This document shows positions 24,440-37,100 of a stretch of DNA of 64,000 bases, piece by piece. Position 1 is the stretch's first letter. Each line of letters starts with the position of its first letter. Below the pieces are notes generated by a model. That model did no database searches, was not told the DNA's origin, and was given only the letters and a program-made list of their open reading frames with translations. The stretch spans positions 25,730,469 to 25,794,468 of the forward strand of contig CM043942.1 of assembly GCA_014529385.2 (NCBI GenBank). The letters run 5' to 3'. A program made the position numbers and the translations under genes. This stretch comes from Adiantum capillus-veneris (taxonomy: Eukaryota > Streptophyta > Polypodiopsida > Polypodiales > Pteridaceae).

Positions 24440-26300
24440 AGGTATATGGATCGCAATCCATGTTCCTCTATCAAAACAAATTCTCCAAATTTTCCCAAAT
24501 TTTAACTGTGTGTAGACAAGGTCATGTGCAGGCTCTATACCAATATTCATCAAATTCTTAGCTTGAGGTACATGGATCGTGATCCATGTTCAACCACATC
24601 TGGACTTGATCTCTTAGGAGTTTGTTCCTGACTATGTCCACAAGCTAAATCTCAAATCATTTTGGATTTGGACTTGTTTTGATAGGTCAAATAGCCAACA
24701 CTAGGTCTGCACTACGGTTTTCAGTATGTCACGTGTTTGCTCCCTTTTAACCCAAATTTGTTCAATTTATTTCACAACTACGCTTCGGGATATGTTTCCT
24801 TGTGTATGCACTAATGATCTAGAAAGTTTTAGGTCAAGTTGTCACTATGGGTACATGGATCGCGATCCATGTTTGGAGCCCAAATTGACTTCTATTGGTA
24901 GCATCAGATTTAGCATGATTAGTAGGTCCTATGGTATCAATTTTTTTGAAAATGGACCTCTAGATTGAAAGTTAGGTCAGTTATGTCACTTTGTTAGAGT
25001 ACTTGGCAGTTCAAGGCTTTTGAGTTGGTTTTTGGTATCCAAATTTAGTTTTGAGAAGACCACTAGATTCCTTGTGATGGGCTCTAGCTATGGTGCAAAT
25101 ATGATATCAATCTGTGACAAAGGAACATGGATCGCAATCCATGTACCTATGTGGCAGATGATAATGAAACTTGGCACACAGCTTTCCATTGGCTCGCTGA
25201 TCCCTACTATATGGTTTTTATGTGATTTGGATCACTTTATGTCAAGCAAAAGCCAATCCCTATGTTTGTTTTAGGGTTTTCCTCTTTGAACAGTGTTTTT
25301 CTCTTTTGACCCACTTTTTGAACTTTTTTGACAAAATTTCTTTGGGGACTTTTGTTCACAATGGTCTCTACTACTTTAGAGGCTGGAAAAGTTTATGTCA
25401 AAAAATTTATCAAGGGTACACAGATCGTGATCTTTGTTTTACCACTTTTGGATCTAAACTTTGGTGTACTGGTATCTTGTGATGTTTGTAGCTTGATCCA
25501 CAAAATCTTTTTGAATTTGAATCAATTTTACCCAACCAAAACTGACTTCTACAGTCTACTGTGACAGTTTTGACAATGTTCTGTTTTTTGCTCTTTTGAC
25601 CACTTTTTACAACTTCTTTGCATTTGGTCCTTTTGGGAAAATTTTTTGTCTATATCTTGCTACCTACTTCTCAAACCTCAACCAAAAAAAATTCAAACTT
25701 TTTTCATGAGGTACATGGATCGCGATCCATGTTTGGAAGCCAATCTGACATTTCTTGGTACCATCATAATCAACATGTTTACTGGATGCTATGGTAAAAT
25801 AGGTTTTGGATTTGGACTAGTTTTTGTCATTCAAAAGCATGTTTTTATGTCTGCCGTGCAGTTTTTGACTAGTTTGTGTATTTGGCTATTTTGACCAACT
25901 TTTTTTACTTTTTTGACATGGTGCCTTTTGGAAAATTTATTCCACTAATATCAAGGATGTACTTATCAAATATCAGTCCCAAATGTCAAAAGGTACATGG
26001 ATCGCGATCCATGTTTGGCATCATTTTTTCATGAATTTTGTTATGCTAGTTCTTTATCTCCTGTAGAAGCTAAATCTCACCCCTTTTTGAATTTGGATCC
26101 CCAAAAATTGAAAATTCCCAATTTTTGTGTCTGCAATGCCTGTTTTGCAATTTTTGCCCTAACAGTCAATTTTGATGTGATTTTTGACTTTTTCTTTCAA
26201 GAAAACTTGATGAGAGAAATGCCCCACTGATGCACCATGTCACTCATCACTTTTCACCAAAAATGGTCCTTGGGGTACATGGATCGCGATCCATGTTCCT
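24440..26300. repeat. Tandem array of about 283-bp units each with a 20-bp palindrome
   Basis: The palindrome ACATGGATCGCGATCCATGT or a near copy starts at 24444, 24570, 24853, 25125, 25418, 25713, 25995 and 26278. Apart from the first step (126 bp) the spacing is 272-295 bp. Copies at 24853, 25713, 25995 and 26278 are perfect palindromes. Between them the units share a diverged sequence with phrases such as CTCTTTTGACCACTTTTT. The array sits between the primer site and the gag-like start of the minus-strand element, in its leader. Confidence 0.9.
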
Positions 26301-26828
26301 CCATAGAATCTGGCCAAAATTTCCAGATTGCTTCTAGAGAGTCTGTTGATGCCCTTGATCCACAAATTTTTGAATTTGGATCACTTTTGAGATCTCTACC
26401 ATCAAATTCTTAGAATTTTAGAGTTATGGCCATTTTGACCAAAATATGGTTTTCACCCTTTTTCCCCTCAATATTTTAGTTCAAATTTGATGGTGGTAGT
26501 TTCTACTTATCCTAATCCCAAGTACCGAAATGAAACATGAAATATAAAAACACAAAACGGTACAAAATAAAGTCAAAACAGAAAAAGGAACAGCACTCTG
26601 AAAGCAATGAGAAAACCGAAGATGAAATGCTTTTGGCTATCTCACTTACAACCCTCTTTACCTCTTGAGAATAGATCTAGCAAGTCCTCAACTTCTAGAC
26701 TCTACCAAGCACTAAACCCCGTGTCTAACTGCTTCACTATTAAGGTGTAAATAGAATAAAAGGTAAATCTTCAAAACACAATGCTCTAAATACACACTAG
26801 GTCACTCACCATCTAAGGATCATATCCT
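26301..26828 (-). other. Start of the long leader of minus-strand family A element
   Basis: The leader runs from the primer site (about 26829-26842) into the palindromic array. No gene is seen. Confidence 0.5.
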
Positions 26829-26842
26829 CGGTATGGCACCAA
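26829..26842 (-). other. Primer binding site of minus-strand family A element
   Basis: On the minus strand TTGGTGCCATACC follows directly on the LTR end ACTAACA. TGGTGCC is the same start as in the gypsy at 18175. Confidence 0.65.
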
Positions 26843-27750
26843 TGTTAGTGGGTCGCCGTGATGGACATCTGCAGCATAGCCTTTTGGTACTAACATAATA
26901 TCAATACTCAAGGAAGTGACTCTAATGGAGCACGGACACGCTTTGAGATCATCAATCTCCAGAATTGAACCTTAACAAGCAATCACACTAGCTCAACAAG
27001 AAAACCAACACTCAATGATCAGGAAAATCTACCTATGTCCTTTCTCATAGCTCTAGGTCATCATGCCATTTCGGCACTCAAACGGACTCGAAATGCAACG
27101 AAACTTTAGGAGGAGGTCTAGGACACCTAGGAGCACTATCCTACCAAGTTTGCTCGTAATCCAACAAGATACCAAAATCACGATCCATGATAAAAAAGGT
27201 CCTAAAAATTGCAACAGATCAATCCAAAAAGGTCGCCCTATGGTCTAGGAACACTCTCCCATGGTCAAAATGACTAAAAACTACGATTTAGACACTCAAA
27301 TCTACAAATGAGGCTCACAGACGTGTAGTCGCAAACCTGAAAATATTTGACAATGCTTACACTTGAAAGAAAGATCAAAGAGAGAGGAACACAATGCAAG
27401 TTTCAAAACTGAAATCTGATTACCCATTCATTAGTTGCAATGATTACCAGGTGGAGCAGCTTTGTAGCTTGAGCGTACGCTTTCAGAGCTCCTTTTTTCT
27501 CTAAAGATAAGCCTCCTTTTCACATTAAGTTTATTGACTTTTATACCTAGAGCATTCTAAATAGGCAGTGGTTGGTTCAGATGGACCTTTACAATTGTCA
27601 TGACAAAATTAAAACTCAGGGAATTGATTTGCTACTCTAGAATTAGGATTTACATAGAGTATCACTACACTAGCTTGAATAACTAATAGAGTATAGATCT
27701 GGTGTCCAGCTACGTGTTCGGCCAGGTGGACACCCGTTTGATCTGTCTCA
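26843..27750 (-). repeat. 5' LTR of minus-strand gypsy family A
   Basis: It starts with TGAGACAGAT at 27750 and ends with CA at 26843, 908 bp long. A TATA-like box (GGTATAAAAGTC) is near 27540 on the minus strand. It is similar over about 430 bp to the interrupted LTR at 2470-3560. It contains one more half-palindrome (CATGGATCGTGAT, about 27175-27190) of the leader array. Its start abuts plus-strand gypsy coding sequence, so the element probably inserted there. Confidence 0.78.
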
Positions 27751-30700
27751 CAGATGTCTTGTGGTATCGAATACAAACATACCTTTCAAGTAGAGGATTT
27801 TTTTACTAATAATAACTACGATTTTATTCTAGGAAGTCCATTCATGGACCAGTTAAAGATATTTCAAGACTGGGGACATGATTATATCTACTTACGTCAC
27901 TTGGAGACCACAACACAATTCAACTTAAGAGACCGTAACTATAGAGACTTAATAAAAACACCATTGAAGAACTTTGATTCTGCAACTGCTACAAAATTTG
28001 AAGTACCTGCTTGGTTGAACACAAAAGTTCATATGTGGATGTTTAGAGCTTTGGATTGCGATAGTTCTGTCAAGGATGAAAACAAGAAAGAAAGATCATT
28101 TGACGACCCAAAATATATACCTGAACCTTTTCGTGATTAGAGAAAGGAGCCCTTAGAATGGACTCAGATCTTGGCCACCTTAGATGTGTGTGTCAACAAG
28201 ATCACACCCACTTAAATTTGTGATGAGAATGGCTTAGATTTAGTTCCTAAATGCATGATTAGAGTAAATCCAAGAGGGAGATACCGACAAAAATCTTACC
28301 GAAAAAAGTGATTCAAACCATGATTTGGAGCAAAGTGAAGAATCAAGTGATGAATGTTATCATGACAGTTGTGAAACTTAAGAATACAAGGAGCTTAGCA
28401 CAAATGACAAGAAATCAGAAAATCGTGAAAGTGATCACGAAACAAAAATGGAACAGTTCTTTTATTTTCCAAACCAAAAACTCAGGAGACAACAACTCTA
28501 TAGAAACGGACGCTCAACCAAAGGAATGAGAAGTGATCCAATGTCACATATTGAGGGGAGACAATCATACTTGATACTAGTGAGAGCTCATGATTGCACA
28601 AAGGATAAGGTAATAGGTAGAGCGATAACACTTTCTCAACCAAAAAAACCAAAACAAAAGAAAATACAATCAACAAAATAGTCAAACGGTAAATTGAAAG
28701 TAGGGGATGTTGTGTATGAACAGAGATGGACCAAGGTTGAAAAGAAAAATAAATACAGCAAGCTAAAGTGAACCATGAAAGAGGTGTGGACAACAGAAAT
28801 AGAGAGAAATAAAGAATCAAAAAAAGATGGAATAAGTGTTCCTTTACATTAGAAAAAGTACACTATTCGCAGTCAATGTGGGAAAACTTTGAACCTAGAA
28901 AGTCGTACGATGGACTTGAGGATGTAAAAAAGATAAACCTAGTGGAACCAGGAGAGGAGCCTAAACCTGCCTACATTGCTACAGATCTAGCACCAGACGA
29001 AGAGAAGTTGTTTATTCAAACACTCAAAGAGTATAAGGATGTGTTTGCTTGGTCCTATAAGGACTTAAAAGGGGTTGATCCAGCCATCTATTAGCATACA
29101 ATTCCTTTAAGCGTGATGCTAAATCCAACAGACAACACCCTTATACGTATAACAAAACATTTGCCAAAAAAGTTAAAGAGAAAATTGACAAACTCAAAGA
29201 AGTGAAGTTCATTTATTAAATTGAGCACACGGATTGGGTATCCCCAATTGTGGTGTTTCAACCTTAAAAAAGTGAACACACCTACTATTCGCGACAATTA
29301 TCCTCTACCCATCACTGATCATGTCTTGGAAAGAGTAGCATGAAAACAAGCCAATAGCTTTTTGGATGGATTTTTAGGTTATAATCAATTGTTGATTAAA
29401 CTATGAAATCAGCACAAAAAAGCTTTTGCGACTGAATGGGCCATTTTCTCTACTGGGTAATGACTTTTGGGTTGCCAAATGACCTACCACCTTTCAAAGA
29501 CTTATGGATCATGCCTTCAGAGAATACTTGTGTATCTTTTTAGTATATGGATGACTTGTGAGTGCACTCAATATTACACAAGAACCATACAGAGCATCTA
29601 AGGAAAGTCTTTGAGAAGTGTCGTACCTACCGGCTTTGCCTGAATCAAGAAAAAAAAAATTCATGGTTATCCACTAACAATGGTTATTCATGGTCAGCAA
29701 ACGGAATATCCACTAACAATGAAAAAATCAAGGTGATTGTGGATATTCAACAACCTAAAACAGTGAAAGAGATTCAATCTTTTTTGGGACATTGTGGATC
29801 AAAAGTTCATCTACATGTATGCTATTATATCTAAGCCTCTGTACGGGTTGATTGTAACCTTTGACAGGACGGAAGACTATGAGAGATCATTTTAGAAGTT
29901 GAAACAGGATTTAGTATCAGCACTGATCCTCAAAGCTCCAAATTGGAATAAAATATTTCATGTTCATGTAAAATCTACATTTGCCATTAAATGTATCCTA
30001 GCACAACTTGGTGAAGTAGCTATAGATTTGCTATGCTAGCCATCAACTTAATGTCGAGTGAAACTACACAACAATAGAAAGAGAAGGATTGGGCATGGTT
30101 TATGCTGTGAAGAAATCCCAACATTACCTATTAGCCAACCAATTCATTTCCTTTGTTGATCATTAGGCATTTTTGTATTTAGTCAACAAACCATGCAACA
30201 TGGATCGAATAGTGAGATGGTTTATCATCTTGCTAGAATTTTATTTCACAATTGTGGTTATAGAAGGGAAAAATCATCAATGAGAAGATCACCTATCAAG
30301 ATTGCTAACAGAGAAAACCTAGACGCAGTTGAAGATGATTTGCCAGATGCATATCTCTTTAACCTAGAAATGATATCAAGATGGAGTGAGAGCTTAATTC
30401 CACTCTTGTCTCTGATCTAGGACAGTTGGTCCTAGATCAGAATAAAATAGTTGGTGAATGCTTAGTTAACTAAAGAATCCCTTTTCAATTTCTTATTGGT
30501 CAATTATATCATAGGGTTTTGGACAACATGTTGTAGTTGTACATTGAGGCATCTGACATCCCCTTGTATCTAGAAGAACCACATGTCACTATGGACTTCA
30601 TACAGTATGGGAAGATTAAACATATAAAAATTTGACCTAGGATGAAACATGATGCACACATGTGTATTAATAAGTGTAGTTCATGTACAAACAACAAACC

Positions 30701-31960
30701 ACAATAGTACGCTACACTATACCACATGATCCTGACACCACATTGGAGTAAGTATATTGTGGGTTGTTTCAGCCACGTTCCTTTCCTTGATAACACGTCT
30801 AAGACAAGAATGAAGGAAACTATAATTGAAGCACAATCATACAAACTGATTGGCCACCAACTGTATAAGTGTAGAAAAGATAATCAACTTAAACTTTGTG
30901 CATCAAAAAATGAGTACATATCGATCTTGCAAGAAGCACATGCTGGGAAAGAAAAAGGTCATTTTTTAGCAGACAAAACGGCTAAAATTATAATGTTTAC
31001 CAGAATTAGGTGGCCTACACTATTCATGGATGCTAACGCATTTGTGAAACAATGTGATGAATGTCAAGGTTGAAACTAAAGCTACACAAAGAAAATGATG
31101 CCCAAACTATTGCACAAGTCTTACATGAACATGTACTTACAAGGTATGTCTTTCCCATATAAATTGTTAGTGATATAAGAACTCATTTTGTTAATGAAGT
31201 CATTGAATATTTGCTTGATGAGTTCATGGTTACACACCAAAAATCAGCCCCTTATCATCGACAAGCTAATGGTAAGTTGAAAGCACCAACAAAGTCATGC
31301 ACATTACTTACTAAGATTGTGAATGACAATAGTTTTGATTACGATCAAAGGTTGCACTCTGCTTTTTGGGCTTATAGAGTTGTATATAAGACGGTATTGG
31401 GAAACACACCATACAACATGGTGTTTTGACTTAATGTCATATTACCTGTGGAGTTTCTCATCCTTACATTGCAAATAGCCAAAGAACTTGAATGGACTGG
31501 ACATGAATGTTCTGATCGTTTGGATGAACTAGAACGTTGGATGAAATTTGACTAAAGGTTGTAGTTGCAATTTATGCCAAAAAAAGATGCATGAAGGAGT
31601 TTCATGACAAACATGTGAAATCCAAGGACTTTGCACCAGGTTATCATATGCTTGTCTATACTCTTAAGCAAAAAATCAAAAATAAAAAAAGTGCCAAATG
31701 GAACCCTTTGTGATTCATTCAATATCACCAAGTGGGGCCATTAAGCTCGATACATTAGATGGATAGAAAATGCCAAATTGGTTAAGTGGAGGCAGACTAA
31801 AGAAATATCACATGTCGCTTACACAAGAATTTTTTGAGAGAGCACATGCAAATAAATACAAGAAGGAGATGCACAAACTCAATATCAAACAGGCACAACA
31901 AGAAGTAAAAGGAAGGGTAGCTAAGAGGAAATACAAGGTTATTTAGATCACCAGTAGGGA
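27751..31960 (+). pseudogene. Decayed Ty3/gypsy pol (protease end, RT, RNase H, integrase)
   Basis: 27754-28140 is the end of a retropepsin region (DFILGSPFMDQLKIFQDWG). 28876-29094 starts the RT region (PDEEKLFIQTLKEYKDVFAW, SYKDLKGVDPAIY). The RT core follows with many stops and frame changes; a YMDD motif is near 29543. RNase H-like sequence lies at about 29880-30270. A zinc-binding integrase N-terminus at 30930-31073 ends in CDECQG. The integrase core is represented at 31180-31430 (SAPYHRQANGKL), with its first part apparently missing. It contains a pol order typical of gypsy but no intact frame. Confidence 0.85.
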
Positions 31961-32696
31961 GGAAGATATTGATAATGTGGACCCATACATTGTTGTAAAG
32001 CTAGGATCTAAAATGTTATCTACTCATGCACTGATCGACTCCGACGCTGAAACAAACACAATCAGCAGGAATCTTTACAAACAAATGCTAGAAGTAAAAT
32101 TACAAACCCTGCAAAGATCATTTACAAGATTCAATGGAACTATCAGTATTGCTACCAAATTTGTTGAGCTCATAATACTCATCAACAGATATGAAATCCC
32201 TCACAAATGTTTTGTACTCCCACCCAATGCATCTTGTAATCAACAGATAATGGGAACACCATGGTAGAGGAGATATAATGCTCATATCCAATGGCTCACC
32301 AACTTGGTGCATGTCAAAACCAGAACTCAAGTCTTCTATGTTGATTTTGCAACCAAGGCAAATAATAACAAAGATAGAAATGCAACTAAGGAGATACTCA
32401 AAAACGAGAATCAACAACATACGCAAAAGACTCCATACGTGATGATCGAAGACAAATTTGAAGGGATTGCTCCCAATCAAGTCGCACAGACACAATCACC
32501 TATAATTTCAATCAACATCCCAAACACTCCTAACTCATGGACACATTGTAAAACAAAGAAAATATGGGTACCTAAAGTACCAGCTGGACAAGTACAATCA
32601 AAACCAAACTCAACAGACCCTATATGCAAACTTTGGATACCAAAAGGAACCCGACACATTCATGAATTTCTTTTTTGGATTCCAAAGTTCAACTAA
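31961..32696 (+). pseudogene. Protease-like domain downstream of the integrase, plus WxPK-repeat region
   Basis: 31977-32267 reads as a retropepsin-like N-half: PYIVVKLGSKMLSTHALIDS, then DAETNTIS where D-S/T-G-A would be expected, ending in QIMGTPW. The next frame (32304-32696) is Lys/Thr/Asn-rich and has repeated WVPK/WIPK phrases (IWVPKVP, LWIPKGT, FWIPKFN). In standard gypsy order protease precedes RT, and a protease end already lies at 27754. This is therefore either a second element fragment or an unusual 3' addition. Confidence 0.55.
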
Positions 32697-33215
32697 AATC
32701 TTCCAAACAACATGACCACTCTCCTTCAACATCCCCAAAAGATCCAATTTTTCAAAGAATTACTCAGTGGCCAAAACACAAAAAGGTGGATACCAAAGCT
32801 CAAAGAAAAGAAGTAACTACCAAGATTGGCATGGGCTCCAAAGAAATAAAACCAACCAATACAACCAACCCAACCAAAGAAATCACAACTCATGAATGGA
32901 GAATCGCGGCTGCTACTTCAATCACAACCTCAAAAGTTCAATTGACAACCACTTTCGACAATTTTCCAAACAAGCTATCGAACTACAATGCCTACTCCAT
33001 GGTACAAGCTCAGTGATAAACCTCACCATTGAATGCCCTTAAGCAATTTTCTTAAGACCCACCTCTTGCACAACATCAATTTTCTATGCATTGACAGAGT
33101 ATGCATACGTAAGGCCCCTTACACGGCCTTGCATCAAGAACCGTTTTATGGCCATCCATAGCACACCCTCAATGACATCATCGTCCATGAGGACTCAGAC
33201 TAGGAGGGGGGAGGC
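32697..33215 (+). other. 3' end of gypsy internal region with polypurine tract
   Basis: An open frame at 32675-33016 is Thr/Lys-rich and unrecognised. At 33199-33212 lies a purine run (GGAGGGGGGAGG) of polypurine-tract type, followed shortly by TG. Confidence 0.45.
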
Positions 33216-33837
33216 ATTTTGAAGCATTCCAAATGCGCTAGGAAGAAAAAGGGCATTGTCTTTTCGTTTTTGTAATGAAATTTGTGTTTGATTTTTGTCT
33301 TTTTCCACAATTGTTGGTTTTACGCTCTAAAAGTGAGGAGATTCAAGAGTAAGGGACAATTGTTAAAAAGGATCCCTTGGGTGTGACTAAATATGCAAAT
33401 AATAAGACTTTTTCTCAAATTTACTAATAAGAAGTGGCCTATTCCACTCAAAATTTACTGAAAAATAAAATTATCTTTTTTATTTTTCTAGCTAGTTTTA
33501 AGATTTTTTGAGTCAAGCTTGCTATTTTTCCTTATTTTTTATCTCTTTTTATTGATTTTCTAAGCAATAAATGGAAGCAAAAGCAGAGTAATTACCATAA
33601 AATCTAAACACAAGTACATGGATTCAAGGAAGAAACAAAAATTTACATAAGTCAATTCAGAGCAATAACGAGCAAGTTTTGGGCAAAATCGAAGAAGTTG
33701 ATGTTTTTAAGCTACAGTCATGTGATTAGACAAATTGGACACACATGGGTCATATGGTGTCCGAATCCAAAATTAAATTGACACAGTGTTCAACGAACAA
33801 GTGAGGTAGAAATAACTAGAAGATGGGGAAAAGAACT
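33216..33837 (+). repeat. Possible gypsy 3' LTR, left part, host site of the copia insertion
   Basis: The sequence follows a polypurine tract and resumes at 39016 with a TATA box (GTATATATAAATGG near 39035). That arrangement fits U3 on the left and R-U5 on the right of the copia element. No second copy of this LTR was found in the window, so the assignment is inference. Confidence 0.35.
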
Positions 33838-34064
33838 TGTTGGAATTAGGGTTGCAGAGAAACACACACAGCTTGGAGAAGACGAAGGAAGCTCAAGGCA
33901 CACAATAGAGAGAGTGTTACTTAGTGTGCAATGGAAAGATAGATAGCCCTAGAGTGATGGGCGTATATACAATGCACGGGGGAAAAAACCTCCTAAAGAG
34001 GGAAAAAATGCCCCGGCGGTCCTAGTGTGTTCACACACATCACTACCACATGTATATGGTAACA
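33838..34064 (-). repeat. Copia 3' LTR
   Basis: The plus-strand view begins TGTTGGAATTAGGG and ends TATGGTAACA. It is identical by eye to the other LTR. Confidence 0.95.
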
Positions 34065-34077
34065 AATCCCCCCTGGA
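34065..34077 (-). other. Copia polypurine tract
   Basis: The minus strand reads CCAGGGGGGATT directly before the 3' LTR; it primes plus-strand DNA synthesis. Confidence 0.85.
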
Positions 34078-34139
34078 GTGATGCGGTGAACGAGAGCTGG
34101 CACATGAGTAAAGGGAAGTGCCATGCCCTGAGGACAGGA

Positions 34140-37100
34140 TCAGTCCACAAAGGGGAGTAAGCCCAAAGCTTTGCGGAAAGCTTCAAGCTTCTCACGAGAC
34201 AATGCCTTTGTGAAAAGATCTGCAAGGTTGTCCTGTGTTGGCACATAAGCCAAGCTGATCTCTCCTGCTGAGAGCCTCTCCCTGACATAGTGGTAATGCA
34301 CCTCAATGTGCTTTGTGCGAGCATGAAAAACTGGGTTCCTCGCAACTACCAATGCGCTCTGACTGTCAGTGTAGATAGTGTTGGCAGTGTCCTGTCCAAC
34401 ACCCAAGTCAGCCATAAGGCGTCTGAGCCATACACACTCAACCGTAGCTGTGAAGACTGCCCTGTACTCAGCCTCACAACTCGAAGTGGCCACAGTAGGT
34501 TGCTTCTTGCTCAACCATGATATACATGAACTGCCAAGCATGAAACAAAAACCACTTGTGGACACTCGCGTGTCAAAACAACCAGCCCAATCTGAGTCCG
34601 AAAAAGCATGTAAGTCTGGCGGCAATGATCCCCCCTTGGGATAAAACAAGCCAAGATGTAAAGTGCCACTAAGGTAGCGGAAAATCCTCTTGACAGCCTG
34701 CCAATGCTTAGACCCTGGGCTATGCATAAATCTGCTGACCTGCGAGACTGCAAACTGAATATCTGGCCTCGTGTTGCATACATAAATGAGGCAGCCAACA
34801 GCAGTTTGGTAAAGAGTGACATCAGCAGGATCGCCAGCATCATGTAGACTCAACTTCAAACCTGTTTCCATGGGAGTGGCAATAGGTTTGCAATCCTCAA
34901 GTCCAAACTTACATAGCAATGTCTCTATGTAACTTTTCTGACACAAGGCAATACCACCATCACACTGCTTAAACTGTATACCCAAGTAATGATGCAACAA
35001 CCCCAAATCTTTCATCTTGAAAGTAGCATTCAAATCAGCCTTAAATTCAGCAATATGTCTCTCATTTGGTCCATTGATCAGCAAATCATCAACATAAAGA
35101 ACCACAATGAGAAATACATCATCCTCACGCTTTACATACAATGTGCTTTCTGTTGGACTGTTACGAAAGCCTCGTTTAACCAAATGAGTGTCAGCTTTCT
35201 CATACCAAGCACGAGGAGATTGCTTCAACCCATACAAAGCCTTCTTACATTTGCACACTTTGTCCTCTTGTCCTTTTATGACAAAACCGCGAGGCTGCAT
35301 TACATAAACTTCCTCAAATATGTCACCATTCAAGAAAGCAGTAACAATGTCTGATTGATGTACATCCCAACCAAAATGAGCTGCCAATGCACATAGAAAA
35401 CGCACAGTAGTCATACGACAAGTGGGAGCAAAAGTCTCTTCATAATGTATGCCTTTTTGTTGTGCATAACCCTTTGCAACAAGTCGAGCCTTATGGCGAT
35501 CGATCTCACCATCCGGCTTGCGTTTCAACTTGTAAACCCACTTCGTACCAATGGCCTTTTTGCTAGGAGGCAAATCACATAAAGTCCATGTGTCATTCTC
35601 TATAAGTGCATCATATTCTGATTTCATGGCAGCAATCCAATTTTCTGAATTCTGTGCTTCATCAAAAGACAGAGGCTCCTCAACATCATGTAAACTAGAC
35701 ACAGCCAAAGCATAACAATCTGATGCATAAGATGCATGGCGAGAGCCTGAACGAGTACGACTAGATAAAGGTGCATCCAATTTACTGTCACGCAAAGTGT
35801 GCACCAGCCATTTTGGCATACCTCTAGCCTGCTCATTTTCAGCCCTTTCCTCATCAAGTACATCATGTACATCTGCATCAGTAATAGGCTGTTCTAAAAC
35901 ATTTTCAGAAACCCCCATAGGCTGTACATTTGCCTCATTGGAACTTACATTCGTATTTCCACCACTGAAAAGAGGCAACAAAGTGTCATAAATGTCCTGT
36001 GAGCTTACATTACTGTCTCTAGTACATGACAGCAAGGGTTGAACAGAATCTTCCACAAACACTACATCCCGTGAAACCAAAATACGTTTTGTTTGCGGAT
36101 GATACAACCTGTAACCTTTGCTTTCAGCACTATAACCAACAAAAATACATTTGACAGCCTTATCATCCAATTTTCTGCGCTGCACTTGTGGCACCAAAGC
36201 ATATGCCAAACAGCCAAAAACACGCATGTGCTCAATAGAAGGTTTTCTATCATGCCATGCTTCATATGGAGTAATAGACTGCAAAGCTTTCGTAGGACAC
36301 CTGTTAAGTACATAAGTGGCACACATGATGGCCTCAAGCCAAAAAGAATGCGGCAAAGCTTGACTTTTGACCATACATCGTGCCATTTCCGTTAGTGACC
36401 TGTTTTTCCTCTCAGCAACACCATTTTGCTGAGGTGTATAAGGCACTGTACATTGGTGTTTTATCCCACGACTAGCCAGAAATGCATTAAATTCATGAGA
36501 CATATACTCCCCCCCTCGATCGGAACGGAGGGTGCCCATAGTACATTTTGAGACATTTTCAGCCATAGCCAAAAATTGTTTGAAGCACATAAAAACTTCG
36601 GACTTTGCTTTAAGCGGAAATACCCATGCATGCCTGGAGTAATCATCAATGAAAGTCACGAAGTACAGGTAATTGCCCAAGGACGGAGTTTGCATGGGCC
36701 CACAAACATCACTATGCACAAGCTGCAACCTGCATGTGGCCCTAACTGAACCATCCTTTGGAAACTTAGAACGCTGCATTTTACCCAGAATACAGCCTTC
36801 ACAAACATGTTTGATAGGTGCTTCAAGAGGCGGCAAAGAAGCAACCATATCAGATTTCTGCAAACGCAGCAAACTGGCAAAATTCAGATGACCAAAACGT
36901 GCATGCCAAAGTTTTGCATCTGAAATAGCCCTTGAATCTGCAACAGCATTTGCAAAATTTTGTCCACACTTGTCATACAAAGTGAGCTTATACAGCCCAC
37001 GGCACAAAAGCCCAGATGCAACAATTTCATCACCAAAACTGAGATCATGAACTGTACATCTGTCATCCCCAAATTTGACTACAAGTCCAAGTCTAGCAAG

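Noticed and set aside
24440-26300. CRISPR-like array (short palindromic repeat with spacers)
   Set aside because: Spacing of about 283 bp, diverged related spacers and a plant retrotransposon setting; not a CRISPR.
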